Assembly (NCBI RefSeq): GCF_016801865.2 | Contig: NC_068938.1 | Span: forward strand, 116,214,615-116,278,614 | DNA: 64,000 bases | Direction of reading: 5' to 3' | Origin: Culex pipiens pallens | Lineage: Eukaryota > Arthropoda > Insecta > Diptera > Culicidae | In this document: piece after piece, positions 22,761-35,375 of the stretch | How the letters are laid out: each line of letters begins with the position of its first letter | How positions within the stretch are numbered: the stretch's first letter is position 1 | Program-made: the position numbers and the translations under genes | The notes under the pieces: generated by a model | Databases searched by the model: none | The model's input: only the letters and a program-made list of their open reading frames with translations | Told to the model about the DNA's origin: nothing

Positions 22761-23799
22761 TTTCTATTTTTTTTTAAAAACCTTTACCTTAAAAAAATCT
22801 CAAAACAATGATTGTGTGTTCTCTTCACAGAAATAATTTATTAGATAGAGAATCAAGAATAGATTAATCAAACTAAGTAATTTGCCTGTCCATTGCCGGG
22901 CTCAGTTTTCGTAGATTATGGATCCATTATTTAAAAATTGAGCTGCAGATTTGAACATCGTTTCATTCAGTAACATCTCATTTATCTCGTAGTTTAGCAT
23001 TACATTGGTTAGGGTGGTCTAAATCTGGGCTTACTTGAGGCTACCCCCTAAAATCAAAGATTGACCTATCACTAGCCTAAGTTCCAAATTTGAGCTTTTT
23101 CTGACCACTGATCACCAAATTTGGGAAAAATCGTCAAAATGTATGGAGAAAAGCAACTGTTTCAGTTTTTGACCTGTGGAGGGCGCAATAACTATCCAGT
23201 CCTTACCAATTTTCATAACTAATATCTTCTTTAAATTTGGAAAAACTTTCCCGAAGACACCTTATTTTTTGGGTTTTTTGCTGAAAAGTTATTAGCCGTC
23301 GAAAATAGCAATATCCAGGGCTACATAAAAATAATTAATTTTTAAATTCACGTCTGTGCTAGCTTGCCTGGCAATGTACCTGTTATGTTGCGCAAAAATT
23401 GTCATTTTCGAAAGCTAATAACTTTTTAGCAAAAATCCTTAAATCTCGTTGTCTTATTTTTGATTGTCGATCTTAAGTATGACCCCTGAAGAACCATAAA
23501 ATAATTTAGAATTTTTAGATTATCCAAAGTATCGAACTTCGGATAATCGAGGTTCGGCTAGTCGAATTCGGACTGCAAAATGAATAACCCTTCTTTATTT
23601 GCATTAACGTGAAGACTTCCATCGTTGTCATGATTTTTCCTTTAAATATATAAATTTTGCGTTGCTTTCAATATTTTGACAAAAATCCTTCAACAAGTTG
23701 TTTAGAATAGTGCCCTACACATGCTGATTCCTTTTGGTAACGATTATCCCATTCCTTGTTAAGTTATGGAAATCGTCATTAATCAATGATTGCCAACTA

Positions 23800-24637
23800 C
23801 ACAGAAAAAAATATTTCTGTAAATTTACATTATTTATCATGTACCAAAAGGTATCATGATAAATGATGTATATTTACATTAGGTTCATTGGAAACTTACA
23901 TTAGATTCATTGGAAATTTACATTAGTTTTGAAAATTTACATTAGTTTTGGAATTTACATTAGTTTTGAAATTTACATTAGTTCAAATCAACTAATTCTG
24001 ATTGGCCAATGGGAATGAGAAGCTCGACTTGGATTGCAGTAGGAAAAGGGTGTGGCCTATGTTCTATTTTAAAATGAGTGAAACGGGCAGCAAAAGGAAA
24101 TTATGATTTTAAAAAGTTGTTTTACAGGTAGGGGACGCTTTCTCGTCGACGGCCAAGTGGAATAACGCTGGACTGGAATCGAACGGACGACGGATAGGAT
24201 GTTCGGTGTTACTGCTGCTACCCGCTGCCGACTGAGCCATCTTCGCATTTTATAAACGAGCGGCTAAAGCATCAACTTGTTCAGGTCGAGGCTCAGGCAG
24301 TGGGCCAGCGAAGTATTAGAACGATAGAAAGAGAACCAAATATAACTATTTTTAGTTCGGGTAGTTTTGAAGGCAGCGTTTGGCAGAAATACATTGGATA
24401 TATGATTTACATTAAATAGGAATTTACAGAAAGCCGAACACGGGTAGAAATTCATCAGATTTGAGTTTCCATGCTCAACGTTTCCATTAGATTCATGATT
24501 TACATTAGATTTAGATTTACATTGGAGTAATTTCCATGACTTTTTACTCTTTACATCATATTTCAACATTACATTGAGTGAGTTTACATAAGAAACAGTA
24601 ATTACGTGCTGTGTATATTTACATATTTTTTTCTGTG
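23800..24637. mobile_element. MITE with CACAGAAAAAAATAT ends, TA target duplication (copy A)
   Basis: The left CACAGAAAAAAATATTTCTG is answered by ATATTTTTTTCTGTG at the right, flanked by TA on both sides (23798-23799 and 24638-24639). The interior carries many repeats of TTTACATTAG or ATTTACATT. A tRNA-like SINE head is nested on the minus strand at 24136-24240. A shorter relative is at 56239-56469. Confidence 0.75.
24136..24240 (-). repeat. tRNA-like SINE head inside MITE (copy A)
   Basis: Read on the minus strand: GCGAAGATGGCTCAGTCGGC (A box) and CCGTTCGATTCCAGTCC (B box), with a variable region longer than a standard tRNA. Most likely a SINE insertion. Copy B equivalent at 35712-35816. 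Confidence 0.5.
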
Positions 24638-24876
24638 TAGGACGTCAATGACTGTGCCACAAAATTATATAAATTTTGAAGCACAATTGATTTAGATCAA
24701 AAATTCCTTCAGTGGCTTCAAGAAGGCAACAACCAGAACATGCTGATTCATTTTGGTGCTGAAATTCGTTAAATTGAATTTAATACAGAATATTTTATAG
24801 TGATAATCAATTTTCTTCAAAAATGATCAACGGCTTCACCTTAAACCCCCTTATCCTTTTGAGGACCTTCATACTA

Positions 24877-25114
24877 CACTCAACCCCCGGTGGTTGGTCA
24901 CTTTTTCGTTTGACACTTTTTTAGTTTGTACCCCGTTGGTTGGTCAAAGTCAAACTAAAAAGTGACGAACTGTCACTTTTTACACGGCGCTCACGCACAC
25001 TATCAAAACAAACGTTTGGTAGTGTGTGTGAACTCCGTGTAAAAGGGGTGTCAAACTAAAAAGTGATTCCGTTCGTTTGACAACAGTAGGTGTCAAACCA
25101 TCGGGGTTTGAGTG
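24877..25114. mobile_element. 238-bp MITE, CACTCAACCCC ends, TA duplication (copy A)
   Basis: Left end CACTCAACCCCCGGTGGTTG and right end CAAACCATCGGGGTTTGAGTG are inverted repeats flanked by TA (24875-24876 and 25115-25116). Inside are sub-repeats of CAAACTAAAAAGTGA in both orientations. Related copies are at 36453-36690 and about 48765-49127. Confidence 0.8.
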
Positions 25115-26147
25115 TATTAACAAATGATTTTTCTACATTTTTCAAAATATACCATAATGGTGTTAAACCTGGATCCCTTCCACCCGACTGACGACGTCCA
25201 CAGGATGGCGAAGATGGAGCTGATTGACGATTGGCTTCTACGAGTGCTTCCAAAGTTTTGGATGGGGTGTGCCACATCAGCTAACCCTCTGCTGCAGCGG
25301 ATGTCCCCTTGATGTGATATTAGAATAAGAAATATCTCCTTTCCTCTAACTATCCCCTATCTATTAGCAATTTCGAAGGTTATTTTGTAATTTTTTCCTT
25401 CCCCTGCTCAATTTTTCTCCCGTGTACCAGTAAACTCTAAACACTGTTTGAATTAGTCAGCTGTTGAAAGGTACCCCATATCTCAGCTTAGGATAATTAC
25501 TGCACTGATGTTTTTGCCAAAACAATCCAATAAATGAAATGGAATGAAATAAAATGAAAATATACCATAATTTCTCAGAAATATTTAGATTTTTTTTCAA
25601 AATGGAAAGCATTTAAAATAAAGAACTTTTGATAATTTCGATTATTATCAGAAATACACTTCTAATTTTATCGTTTTGGTTTTTAGAATATGGTTAGTTA
25701 CATATCTGAGACCTTAGAGAAAAATGCTTGATAAATTTCTGTGTGTATTTTTTATTACTTTTTCGTAAACCTTTTTTCTGAAACCGGATGATTACTTTTG
25801 GTCAAATTTTTTTGTTTCCACCGAATCGAAAGATCAACTAAGTGAATCCTTATTATCAGCTAATTTTCGCTTTGTGCATGAGCTTGCGATTTTTGAAGCA
25901 AGATATAAAATGATAAACATATTCAAAACGTTAAAAAAAGGTGCAGGTGGTTATGTTACACATGACCAGTATGACAAAGAACTTAGCAGAAAAGCTTTTA
26001 AAATTAAGCCATTTTGCTGAATTATGCGTCAGATAAAATCAAAACATTATTGGATTTAGTTTTTAGCTCAAATTCTCTTTAAGCTCCGTATAAAAAACCA
26101 TGATATCTCTATGGTTTGATGATTGTCCCCCAATCGGAACAATCGTG

Positions 26148-26490
26148 AGGTAGCGACCTCTCCAGATTGTTGCCACCTTTTCGAAATGGCCAGTATTGTA
26201 AACCATGAGTTGTGATACCCATAGTGCCAAAACTCGTTGGTTCAATAGATGTCTTCCCGGGAAAACTATCTTTTAGGGCACCGGCCACTGCAGCTTTTGG
26301 CCAACTTTTTCTAAATTGCCATTTTCATTACCAATATCAAAAACCATGAATATTGATACCAATATTGCCCAAAATCGTATGGTTCAGTAAATGTCCTCCT
26401 GGGATAACCTCCCTGAGGGCACCGGCCACTCCAGGTTGTGGACAATACTGTCAAAATGGCCATTTTAATAACCAGTATTGAAAACTGTAG
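26148..26490. repeat. Degenerate tandem repeat, unit about 135 bp (copy A)
   Basis: Three diverged units share a junction GGGCACCGGCCACT and an inner CCA.TATT...AACCATGA block. Copy B carries the same at 37724-38066. Function unknown; no coding frame is preserved across the units. Confidence 0.6.
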
Positions 26491-26949
26491 GGTCCACCCT
26501 CCGAGTGTGCTGCCCCTTGGCACAAGTTGTGTGAGAGACGTTGCGTAAGAGAGGTAAAGGACGCGAGAGAGTTAGTCTAATGCGGACAGTGTGGAGGAGT
26601 GCACGCAGCGACGAGCTCACTATGGGCCAACTCCATACAAACAGGCGGCCAAATTATTTTTTGCTTTTTAAATGTTTTTTCATACAAATTTGGGTAATTG
26701 TATGGTATTAAAATGATAAACGTCGATTTTTATGACTTTTCGTGTTTTTCAATAGTTGATTGTTTATAATAAATAGTCTTTTCATACATTTGCAAGTGCA
26801 ACAGAATTGCGTATATATTGTATTGCAAGTTTATTTTATTAAATTATGGATAAGCTAATACATCCCCACTTTAAGGACACAACCCCTCCCTCCTCATTCT
26901 TTCACCCCCCCCCCCTCCCCTCTTCCTCTCCAACAAAATTTTGTTAAGC

Positions 26950-28073
26950 GTTATAAATTCATTTTAAGTCAAACATTTATTATTTATTTGTGTGTTTCTT
27001 TTTGTGAGTCCATGCCATATAACTAGAGACCCCCCCCACCCTTACGGGCATAAATTGCGAAATTTTAATTGTTAAATCAAATAACAGAAAAATTAATTTT
27101 ATTCAAAATATTAATTATGAAGTAAAACGATAAAATACAAACCATATTCTTAAAATTCATTTGATTATAGAGTTTGTGACAGCTTCAGGATATGTTAAAG
27201 GTACTTTTTATTTTGTACTAACCAACATAGAACTTAAATGTGGATCAGTTTCATGGATTGATCGCAGAAATTCATAATGCTAAGTCAACATTTTGCTGAA
27301 TACTTTTTCCGGTATCAAACTGAGATTCTCCAGTTTCGCTTGAGAAACTTCGGTACGAATACCTTATTTTGACTAAGGTACTCTATTTTAAATGTAGGCA
27401 ACAGAAAATTCCAATAAAGTCATTTCGAACTTCTTGAAACCAGGTATTGATTTTTGAAGCGACGATGCCCACGAAGTAGGTAGCAAAGCAAGTGAAATAA
27501 ACGGGCGCATATGTAGATTGCAGCAAATTTTGATAAAACGTAAATGTTCAAAATGGCATATCTCCGAAAACGCAAAAAATCGCAGGCTGGAAATTTCAGC
27601 AATGTTAGATTATGATCCAATCTTTCAAGTGATCTTAGTTTCATGTTTAGCATCGATTAGCAAAAAAAGTACTCGATTAACAAACACAAAAAAATAAGTT
27701 TTGTCAAAAAAATGCTTCAGTTATTCGATGAAAACTTCAGTTTTTGGTTTGAAAACAACATTTTATCTATTAATAGTTTCCAAGCTTATCTCATTACCTT
27801 TCCAACGATGTATGGTTGTCCTAATAAAACATTTAAAATGGCTGAGCTATGTTAAAATTAAACAATCAGCCTTTTTTACGAAAAACGCTAGTTTTTTACT
27901 CCATTTTTTTACTTTCAGCTTGCGTATCTCCGTAATGAACAAACTTAGAGCTTTGAAAATTTGAATTTTTCTTAGTTAGAATGTTTACTTTCGAGAAAAA
28001 AATACCAAAAAATATTTGGAGAAGGTCACTTTTTTGAAACTTGGCCACCCAATGTACCATAGTGAGCGTAACC
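26950..28073. repeat. 1.1-kb repeat unit alpha, first copy (copy A)
   Basis: It runs from ATTCATTTTAAGTCAAACATT to GTACCATAGTGAGCGTAACC. A second unit begins directly after (about 30418 in copy A; 39661 in copy B) but is split by the hAT element, resuming at 42394-43412. It includes CGTATCTCCGTAATGAAC and GGCATATCTCCGAAAAC. No long frame; family unknown. Confidence 0.7.
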
Positions 28074-28083
28074 ATTCGGCCAC

Positions 28084-30407
28084 GGGTGTACCCCATTTGG
28101 CATAATGGACATTTGGCATAACGGGTTTTCAAGATGGACGTTTGGCATAATGGACGTTTGGCATAATTGGTCCAAGACATCAGGGACGTTTGGCATAATG
28201 AACATTTGGCATAATGGACGTTTGGCATAATTCGTTCAAAAACCATCAAGGACGTTTGGCATAATGGACGTTTGGCATAATGGACGTTTGGCATAATTGA
28301 CGTTTGGCATGATTATTACTAGCTTGTTTTTTTTTGTTAATTATTTGTCATTTTCACGAATGAATATGTATATTTTTTACCTTTTTTATATTACTTTAAG
28401 AGATTATCATTTTTTTCTATAAAAAATTAGGTATCTCTATTTTTTCCCAATAGTAAAATCTTTCCATTTTGAATAATTCACAATAAATCTTTTCAATGAA
28501 ATTTTGATATTTTTATTAAATAATTAACATATCTCTTGTTAGCTTAAGATTTTTTCCCTTTCAATATAATTAGGAGTAATTTTTTAAATGAAATTTTCCC
28601 TTCTTTTATATGAAATTCATGATGAGAAAAACCTCTTCAAATCTTCGACAATTGAGCTTTTATAATGCAATTTTCCCTTCTTTTGATCAAAATTTTACTT
28701 GAAGAAGGAAATTTCTAAATAAATTCACATTTTTCCCTTCTTTTTCGAATTTAATCTAAAGAAACCCTAGAACTGGGCAGCACTCATCCGACACGAGACT
28801 AGCGGAAAGATTCACTGACACAGAGAACACAGTTCTACATGACCGAGAGAATTATGCCCTCGAGTCCATTTTCAAGAAAAAGTTCATCCTTCAAAACGAA
28901 AAGTGTTCTCTAAGGGAACTGAACCAGAGACTAATAATTAATTAAATTAATTGTTTTGCAGGTGTGAGTTGGTACCATTATTCTATCGAGTTTAGCATTG
29001 AGCTCTCTATAAATTTTGATGGAATTATACTCTCGATCCTGTATTTTGGGTGAATGGATGTCGATGTTGCTTTTCTTTAAATATTTTGCAATTAAGTTTT
29101 TTTATTCAATTTTCCCATCATTTTTTATATTTAACTTGAAGAAGGGAAATTCTCTTATAGATGTTGTCTTTAAACACTTATATAATTTCTGCACATTTTT
29201 TCTCTGTTGGTTTAATTTTTGCAATAAAGTTGTTTATGGAATTTTCCCTTCTTTTATTTATTCAATACTAATCTTAAAGAAGGGACAACTGCCTAAAAAA
29301 AATGCTGATTAAATGTTATTTTTAAGAGAGGTAGGTGAAAAACATAAAAATATTGCGATAGTCAAACATTTAAAGAGTGTCAAAATGTGAATCTTTAAAT
29401 TTACTTTTCCTTCCATAAGTTGAATTTTATATAAATAAATATAAATTTTATAAAAAAATTCATAATCGAAATTTATTGCCAAATATTCGAAAAGTATTGT
29501 TTTTAGAGATTTTCCCTTCTAAAAGTTGAATTTAAAATAAAAGAAGGGAAAATTTCATAACTCATTTGTCAAATATTTAAAGAAAGAAAAAATGTACATC
29601 CCTTATTAAGGATGAATATTAAAGAAGAAAAAATTGCATAAAAACAATGATTGCAAAATTTTGAAAAAAAACAAACTGCACATTTTTTGAGAGATTTTAT
29701 CTTATTTGAGCTTTAAAATAAAAGAAGAGCAAATTGCTTTAAAAAATTTAAATGCATTTCGTTAAATAAGAGCAAAATGTACATTCATTCTTTAGGTTGA
29801 ATTTGAAAAAAGAGGGGAAAGGGTAAACAGTATACATTTTTTATTGCTAAATTTCAAAGACTGGCAAAACTTACATCACTTTGTTAGGTTGAATTTAAAA
29901 TAAAAGAAGGAATAATTGAATACAAAAAAATAGCTGCAAAATATTTCAAATGAAGACAAATCTCAATATTATATATTTATGAAAAAAATGCATTTTATAT
30001 TTATGAAAAATTGCATTTTAAAGATTTATTAAGAAAAAAAGAAAAAAAAATTACATCTATTGGGAGAAAATGACAAAGATACTAGATTTCTTGAAAACAA
30101 AAATCATTTTTAAAGTAAAGTTATCTGCTTAGAAAAAAGAAAAAAACCTATAAATTATTATTCTTTACAAAAAATAAATACTTATTGAACAAAAAAAAAG
30201 CTAGCAAAAATTATGCCAAACGTCCATTATGCCAAACGTCCTTGATGGGTTTTGAACGAATTATGCCAAACGTCCATTATGCCAAATGTCCATTATGCCA
30301 AACGTCCCTGATGTCTTGGACCAATTATGCCAAACGTCCATTATGCCAAACGTCCATCTTGAAAACCCGTTATGCCAAATGTCCATTATGCCAAATGGGG
30401 TACACCC
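28084..30407. mobile_element. 2.32-kb long-TIR element, Mutator-like, 10-bp target duplication
   Basis: The element starts GGGTGTACCCC and ends GGGGTACACCC. ATTCGGCCAC flanks both ends (28074-28083 and 30408-30417), while copy B has the single uninterrupted site at 39651-39660. The inverted ends are about 210-230 bp and are built from repeats of GTTTGGCATAATGGAC (several per end). The AT-rich core repeats TTTTCCCTTCTTTTA and its inverse, and holds a SINE fragment at about 28760-28930. No transposase. The 10-bp duplication and long inverted ends fit Mutator-like elements; duplication length could be read as 10-13 bp because of shared bases. Confidence 0.85.
28760..28930 (-). mobile_element. 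SINE 3' fragment, minus strand
   Basis: CTAGAACTGGGCAGCACTC, GACACAGAGAACACAG and AAAAAGTTCATCCTTCAAAA match the body and 3' end of the SINE at 63655-63905. The tRNA-like head is degraded. It is nested in the Mutator-like element. Confidence 0.55.
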
Positions 30408-30560
30408 ATTCGGCCACGCACTGCGTAATAAATCCATTTTAAGTCAAATATTTATTATTTACTGCTGTGTGTTTCTTTTTGTGAGTCCATGCCATTTAAC
30501 TTGAGACCCACCGCCCCCACCCTTACGGGCATAAATTGCGAAAATTTTAATTGTTAAATC

Positions 30561-32805
30561 CAGGGGCGCCGACTCTGTGGGGGCACGGTACTTTTTGCCC
30601 CCCCTAAAATTTGGCTGGGGGGGCAGCCCATACATTGTGCCCCCCCAGAAATTTTGGAAGAAAAATATTCTTATATGGGTAATTCTCCGCCAACTCACAC
30701 AGCAGTTGCCCCGACCCCTCTTCGATTTGCGTGAAACTTTGTCCTAAGGGGTAACTTTTGTCCCTGATCACGAATCCGAGGTCCGTTTTTTGATATCTCG
30801 TGACGGAGGGGCGGTACGACCCCTTCCATTTTTGAACATGCGAAAAAAGAGGTGTTTTTCAATAATTTGCAGCCTGAAACGGTGATGAGATAGAAATTTG
30901 GTGTCAAAGGGACTTTTATGTAAAATTAGACGCCCGATTTGATGGCGTACTCAGAATTCCGAAAAAACGTATTTTTCATCGAAAAAAACACTAAAAAAGT
31001 TTTAAAAATTCTCCCATTTTCCGTTACTCGACTGTAAAAAATTTGGAACATGTCATTTTATGGGAAATTTAATGTACTTTTCGAATCTACATTGTCCCAG
31101 AAGGGTCATTTTTTCATTTAGAACAAAATTTTTCATTTTAAAATTTCGTGTTTTTTCTAACTTTGCAGGGTTATTTTTTAGAGTGTAACAATGTTCTACA
31201 AAGTTGTAGAGCAGACAATTACAAAAATTTTGATATATAGACATAAGGGGTTTGCTTATAAACATCACGAGTTATCGCGATTTTACGAAAAAAAGTTTTG
31301 AAAAAGTTGGTCGTCATCGATCATGGCCGTTCATGGTCACCCGCGACAGACACGGACGACGAAACAAAGAGAAACGCAAAAAGTAACTTTTTCAAAACTT
31401 TTTTTCGTAAAATCGCGATAACTTGTGATGTTTATAAGCAAACCCCTTATGTCTATATATCAAAATTTTTGTAATTGTCTGCTCTACAACTTTGTAGAAC
31501 ATTGTTACACTCTAAAAAATAACCCTGCAAAGTTAGAAAAAACACGAAATTTTAAAATGAAAAATTTTGTTCTAAATGAAAAAATGACCCTTCTGGGACA
31601 ATGTAGATTCGAAAAGTACATTAAATTTCCCATAAAATGACATGTTCCAAAAATTTTTACAGTCGAGTAACGGAAAATGGGAGAATTTTTAAAACTTTTT
31701 TAGTGTTTTTTTCGATGAAAAATACGTTTTTTCGGAATTCTGAGTACGCCATCAAATCGGGCGTCTAATTTTACATAAAAGTCCCTTTGACACCAAATTT
31801 CTATCTCATCACCGTTTCAGGCTGCAAATTATTGAAAAACACCTCTTTTTTCGCATGTTCAAAAATGGAAGGGGTCGTACCGCCCCTCCGTCACGAGATA
31901 TCAAAAAACGGACCTCGGATTCGTGATCAGGGACAAAAGTTACCCCTTAGGACAAAGTTTCACGCAAATCGAAGAGGGGTCGGGGCAACTTTTCCCGATT
32001 TCGTGTGAGTTGGTAGAGAATTACCCATATCAAATATAAAAAAGGAAATAATTAAAAAATAATATCTAAAATTTTAATGGAACATTGTTTGTACACACGG
32101 ATAGAACTCTTGTAAGCGAATCCGTAAAATAGTTCAAAAACATTTGTTGTTTCTGAAATCGCTGAAAGTTTTTGAACAAAATCGTTTACAATTTTCTGGA
32201 TTTAGATGCATTTTTATTCTATGTAGACAACATTTTATCTATACCACTGTGCTCTCTAGGGCAAATCAGTAAGCTTAGTACAAGAGCACAGAGTCATCGG
32301 TAAATGATTTGAGAGATGTCGTCAACATAGATTTAACGGATTTGCTCATAAGATTTCTATCTGTGCATGTTGTTTCAAAAACAAAACCAATGTACTTTTT
32401 CCATAGCACTTCATCTACAATCAAACTTACGCAAACTCTTGAGAAAACAATCATCATGTTTTCAAACGCAACATTCAGCGATTTGCCATTGTAGATCAGG
32501 ATTTAGCGAAAATAAACTGAAACACTTTTCAAAATGGTCATTTGTTGACTGCTTTACATTTACAAAAATGCTGATAAATTCGATAATTTGAACGATTTGA
32601 AAAGATTTCAAATACATTTGTTAACCGCTAACCGTTCTATACCAATTTTAGCCGAAAAATACAATTGTTTCAAAAAAGTAATTTTTTGAAAACTAGCGCA
32701 CCGCTTTACTGAGAAACAGACAAATTAAAACCAAATCTGAGACAATTTCACATTATAATCTTAAAAAACACAAGTGTATCGACTTCTGCCATTAATGTTC
32801 GATTT
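30561..32805. mobile_element. hAT-type element, left part only (copy A)
   Basis: It starts CAGGGGCGCCGACTCTG after GTTAAATC (30553-30560), exactly as the complete copy at 39805. It is cut off where copy B of the duplication begins, so the right terminus and the octamer satellite are absent. A palindromic element is inserted at 30677. Confidence 0.8.
30677..32026. mobile_element. 1.35-kb near-perfect palindrome nested in hAT element
   Basis: Arms starting GGGTAATTCTC run inward for about 630 bp each and meet near 31346. The same 71-residue frame appears mirrored in both arms. ATAT flanks the element (30673-30676 and 32027-32030); the empty site in copy B reads TTCTTATATCAAAT at about 39913-39926. 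One arm has an extra 10 bp near its end. Because of the TATA-rich flank a TA duplication with TGGGTAATTCTC ends is equally possible. No transposase. Confidence 0.85.
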
Positions 32806-35375
32806 TTCTTTAAAGTTATACTTGATTGAGTGTTTGGTCTGTGCCAAAAATATTTGTACGTGTGGCAAGCCTGTGTTACACTCACCCGAAACTGAAGCGC
32901 GAATGATAATAATCGTACTACTTAAAGTTTTTTTTTTGCGGTTTCGCTCTTCTCACTGTTCTTTTCTGCTAGCAAATTTTGTGAGATGTTTACAAACAAT
33001 CACCGCCATATTGCGAATGATGTGCGGTAGGCTGAAATCACCATCAGTCATCCCCCTGATCTACTTCTTCAAATTGCATGGCATTGTTGCCGGGTATGTT
33101 TTTAGTGCACAAAAAGTTGAGAAAATCGTTGGCAACAGTGTCTGCGGCACATTCTGAAATGCCGCGCGGCGTGTACCTTCGAGAGAAATGGACAATATTG
33201 TTTCTGATTTACTTTCAACCCCCTCCCCTTCCTCTTGAGTCAAAATCCACCTCCCTTTGAAGACCCCCCTCCTCCCCCTCCAAATAAAAAAAACGATTTT
33301 TGCGGTGTTTAGAATTTTAGACGTTTTATGAAACATTGTATTGGTGCTCGTCCACGTTTTTTCGTTGATCCACTTGCTAAATTCACGTTTTCCACGATAA
33401 ATTCTTCTAAAATAAACTCACTATGCAACCGATTATTGTTAGACAACTCAAAATATAACTACTTTTATGGGCTTTTGAATACCTCGTTTTGAAGCTACAG
33501 AACAACATGCATAGTTTTTCCCTGAGTTGATCATGTGTAATTTAATAAAACGTACCTACCTAAACTAATGTTAGAAATGGCAAAACTGGCATAACTCAAA
33601 AAGTGTATATTTGAGCAAACACCATATTTTTTAAAATCATAACTCCTCGCCATTTCAACCGATTTCAAACGCAAATCTGGAGTTTAAAAAAAAACTCTGG
33701 AAATGAAAGGTGATAAGTTGGCCTTTCAAAGAAAAATAATAAGAAGCTTCAAAAATCTAGCCTAACACATGAAAAGGGCGTATGTAACTTTAAAATACAG
33801 TTTTCACGGTGTCTGGACCAAAGTGCCTATGTCTGGAAATATTTTTAATGGATTCCCCGGACATTCTTACGTAACAACTTAAAATGGGAGGAGTTCATAC
33901 TCAGGATTCCGAGATACGCTTTTTTGAAAATAAAATCCTTGTTTTTAGACGCGCCGCGCGCAAAAACGACGAAATCGGCAAAAATCAACTTTTTCTGCTA
34001 TAACTATAGAATTTCAGCGATGACCTATCCTGCCGCTCTAATCGAGTCCGTACCATATGTAAAAACAGCAAACTGAGAAAAAACGCATGTCACGAAAAAG
34101 TGGATTTTCTCCGATTTTCTAGAACAAAGTACAAAATTTTATTGGGTTTTCTGATAATTTACATGATTTAGAACCAAACATTATTGACAAAATTACATAT
34201 GGGACGGATTAGCTTCGAGCGGCATCGTCCAAGCAACCCCCTTAAACAAAAATTGTCCACTTTTTTGCAATATAATCAGGCCCGTAGCCAGGGGGGGGGG
34301 ACTACCGGGCTGCAGCCCCCCCCCCCCCCGATATTTTTTCTATTTTTTTTTAAAAACCTTTACCTTAAAAAAATCTCAAAACAATGATTGTGTGTTCTCT
34401 TCACAGAAATAATTTATTAGATAGAGAATCAAGAATAGATTAATCAAACTAAGTAATTTGCCTGTCCATTGCCGGGCTCAGTTTTCGTAGATTATGGATC
34501 CATTATTTAAAAATTGAGCTGCAGATTTGAACATCGTTTCATTCAGTAACATCTCATTTATCTCGTAGTTTAGCATTACATTGGTTAGGGTGGTCTAAAT
34601 CTGGGCTTACTTGAGGCTACCCCCTAAAATCAAAGATTGACCTATCACTAGCCTAAGTTCCAAATTTGAGCTTTTTCTGACCACTGATCACCAAATTTGG
34701 GAAAAATCGTCAAAATGTATGGAGAAAAGCAACTGTTTCAGTTTTTGACCTGTGGAGGGCGCAATAACTATCCAGTCCTTACCAATTTTCATAACTAATA
34801 TCTTCTTTAAATTTGGAAAAACTTTCCCGAAGACACCTTATTTTTTGGGTTTTTTGCTGAAAAGTTATTAGCCGTCGAAAATAGCAATATCCAGGGCTAC
34901 ATAAAAATAATTAATTTTTAAATTCACGTCTGTGCTAGCTTGCCTGGCAATGTACCTGTTATGTTGCGCAAAAATTGTCATTTTCGAAAGCTAATAACTT
35001 TTTAGCAAAAATCCTTAAATCTCGTTGTCTTATTTTTGATTGTCGATCTTAAGTATGACCCCTGAAGAACCATAAAATAATTTAGAATTTTTAGATTATC
35101 CAAAGTATCGAACTTCGGATAATCGAGGTTCGGCTAGTCGAATTCGGACTGCAAAATGAATAACCCTTCTTTATTTGCATTAACGTGAAGACTTCCATCG
35201 TTGTCATGATTTTTCCTTTAAATATATAAATTTTGCGTTGCTTTCAATATTTTGACAAAAATCCTTCAACAAGTTGTTTAGAATAGTGCCCTACACATGC
35301 TGATTCCTTTTGGTAACGATTATCCCATTCCTTGTTAAGTTATGGAAATCGTCATTAATCAATGATTGCCAACTA

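Larger units (their letters stand above)
21235..32805 (+). repeat. Tandem segmental duplication, left copy (A)
   Basis: From its first base (CTTTAAAGTTATACTTGATT) this copy matches the right copy beginning at 32808 with a constant offset of 11573-11577, the drift coming from homopolymer differences. It ends at CTGCCATTAATGTTCGATTT, where copy B starts two bases later. It is longer than B because it contains insertions at 28084-30407 and 30677-32026. Single-base differences are few (for example 27532 G against 39109 T region, AGTTTCCAAGC against AGTTTCAAAGC). It holds no recognised gene. Confidence 0.93.

Noticed and set aside
28084..28310. CRISPR-like array of 16-bp repeats
   Set aside because: Repeats abut with almost no spacers, occur inverted at the other end of the element, and the host is a eukaryote.
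31053..31640. Mirrored 71-residue frames as a conserved gene pair
   Set aside because: They are identical because the two arms of one palindrome are inverted copies; no start context or domain.
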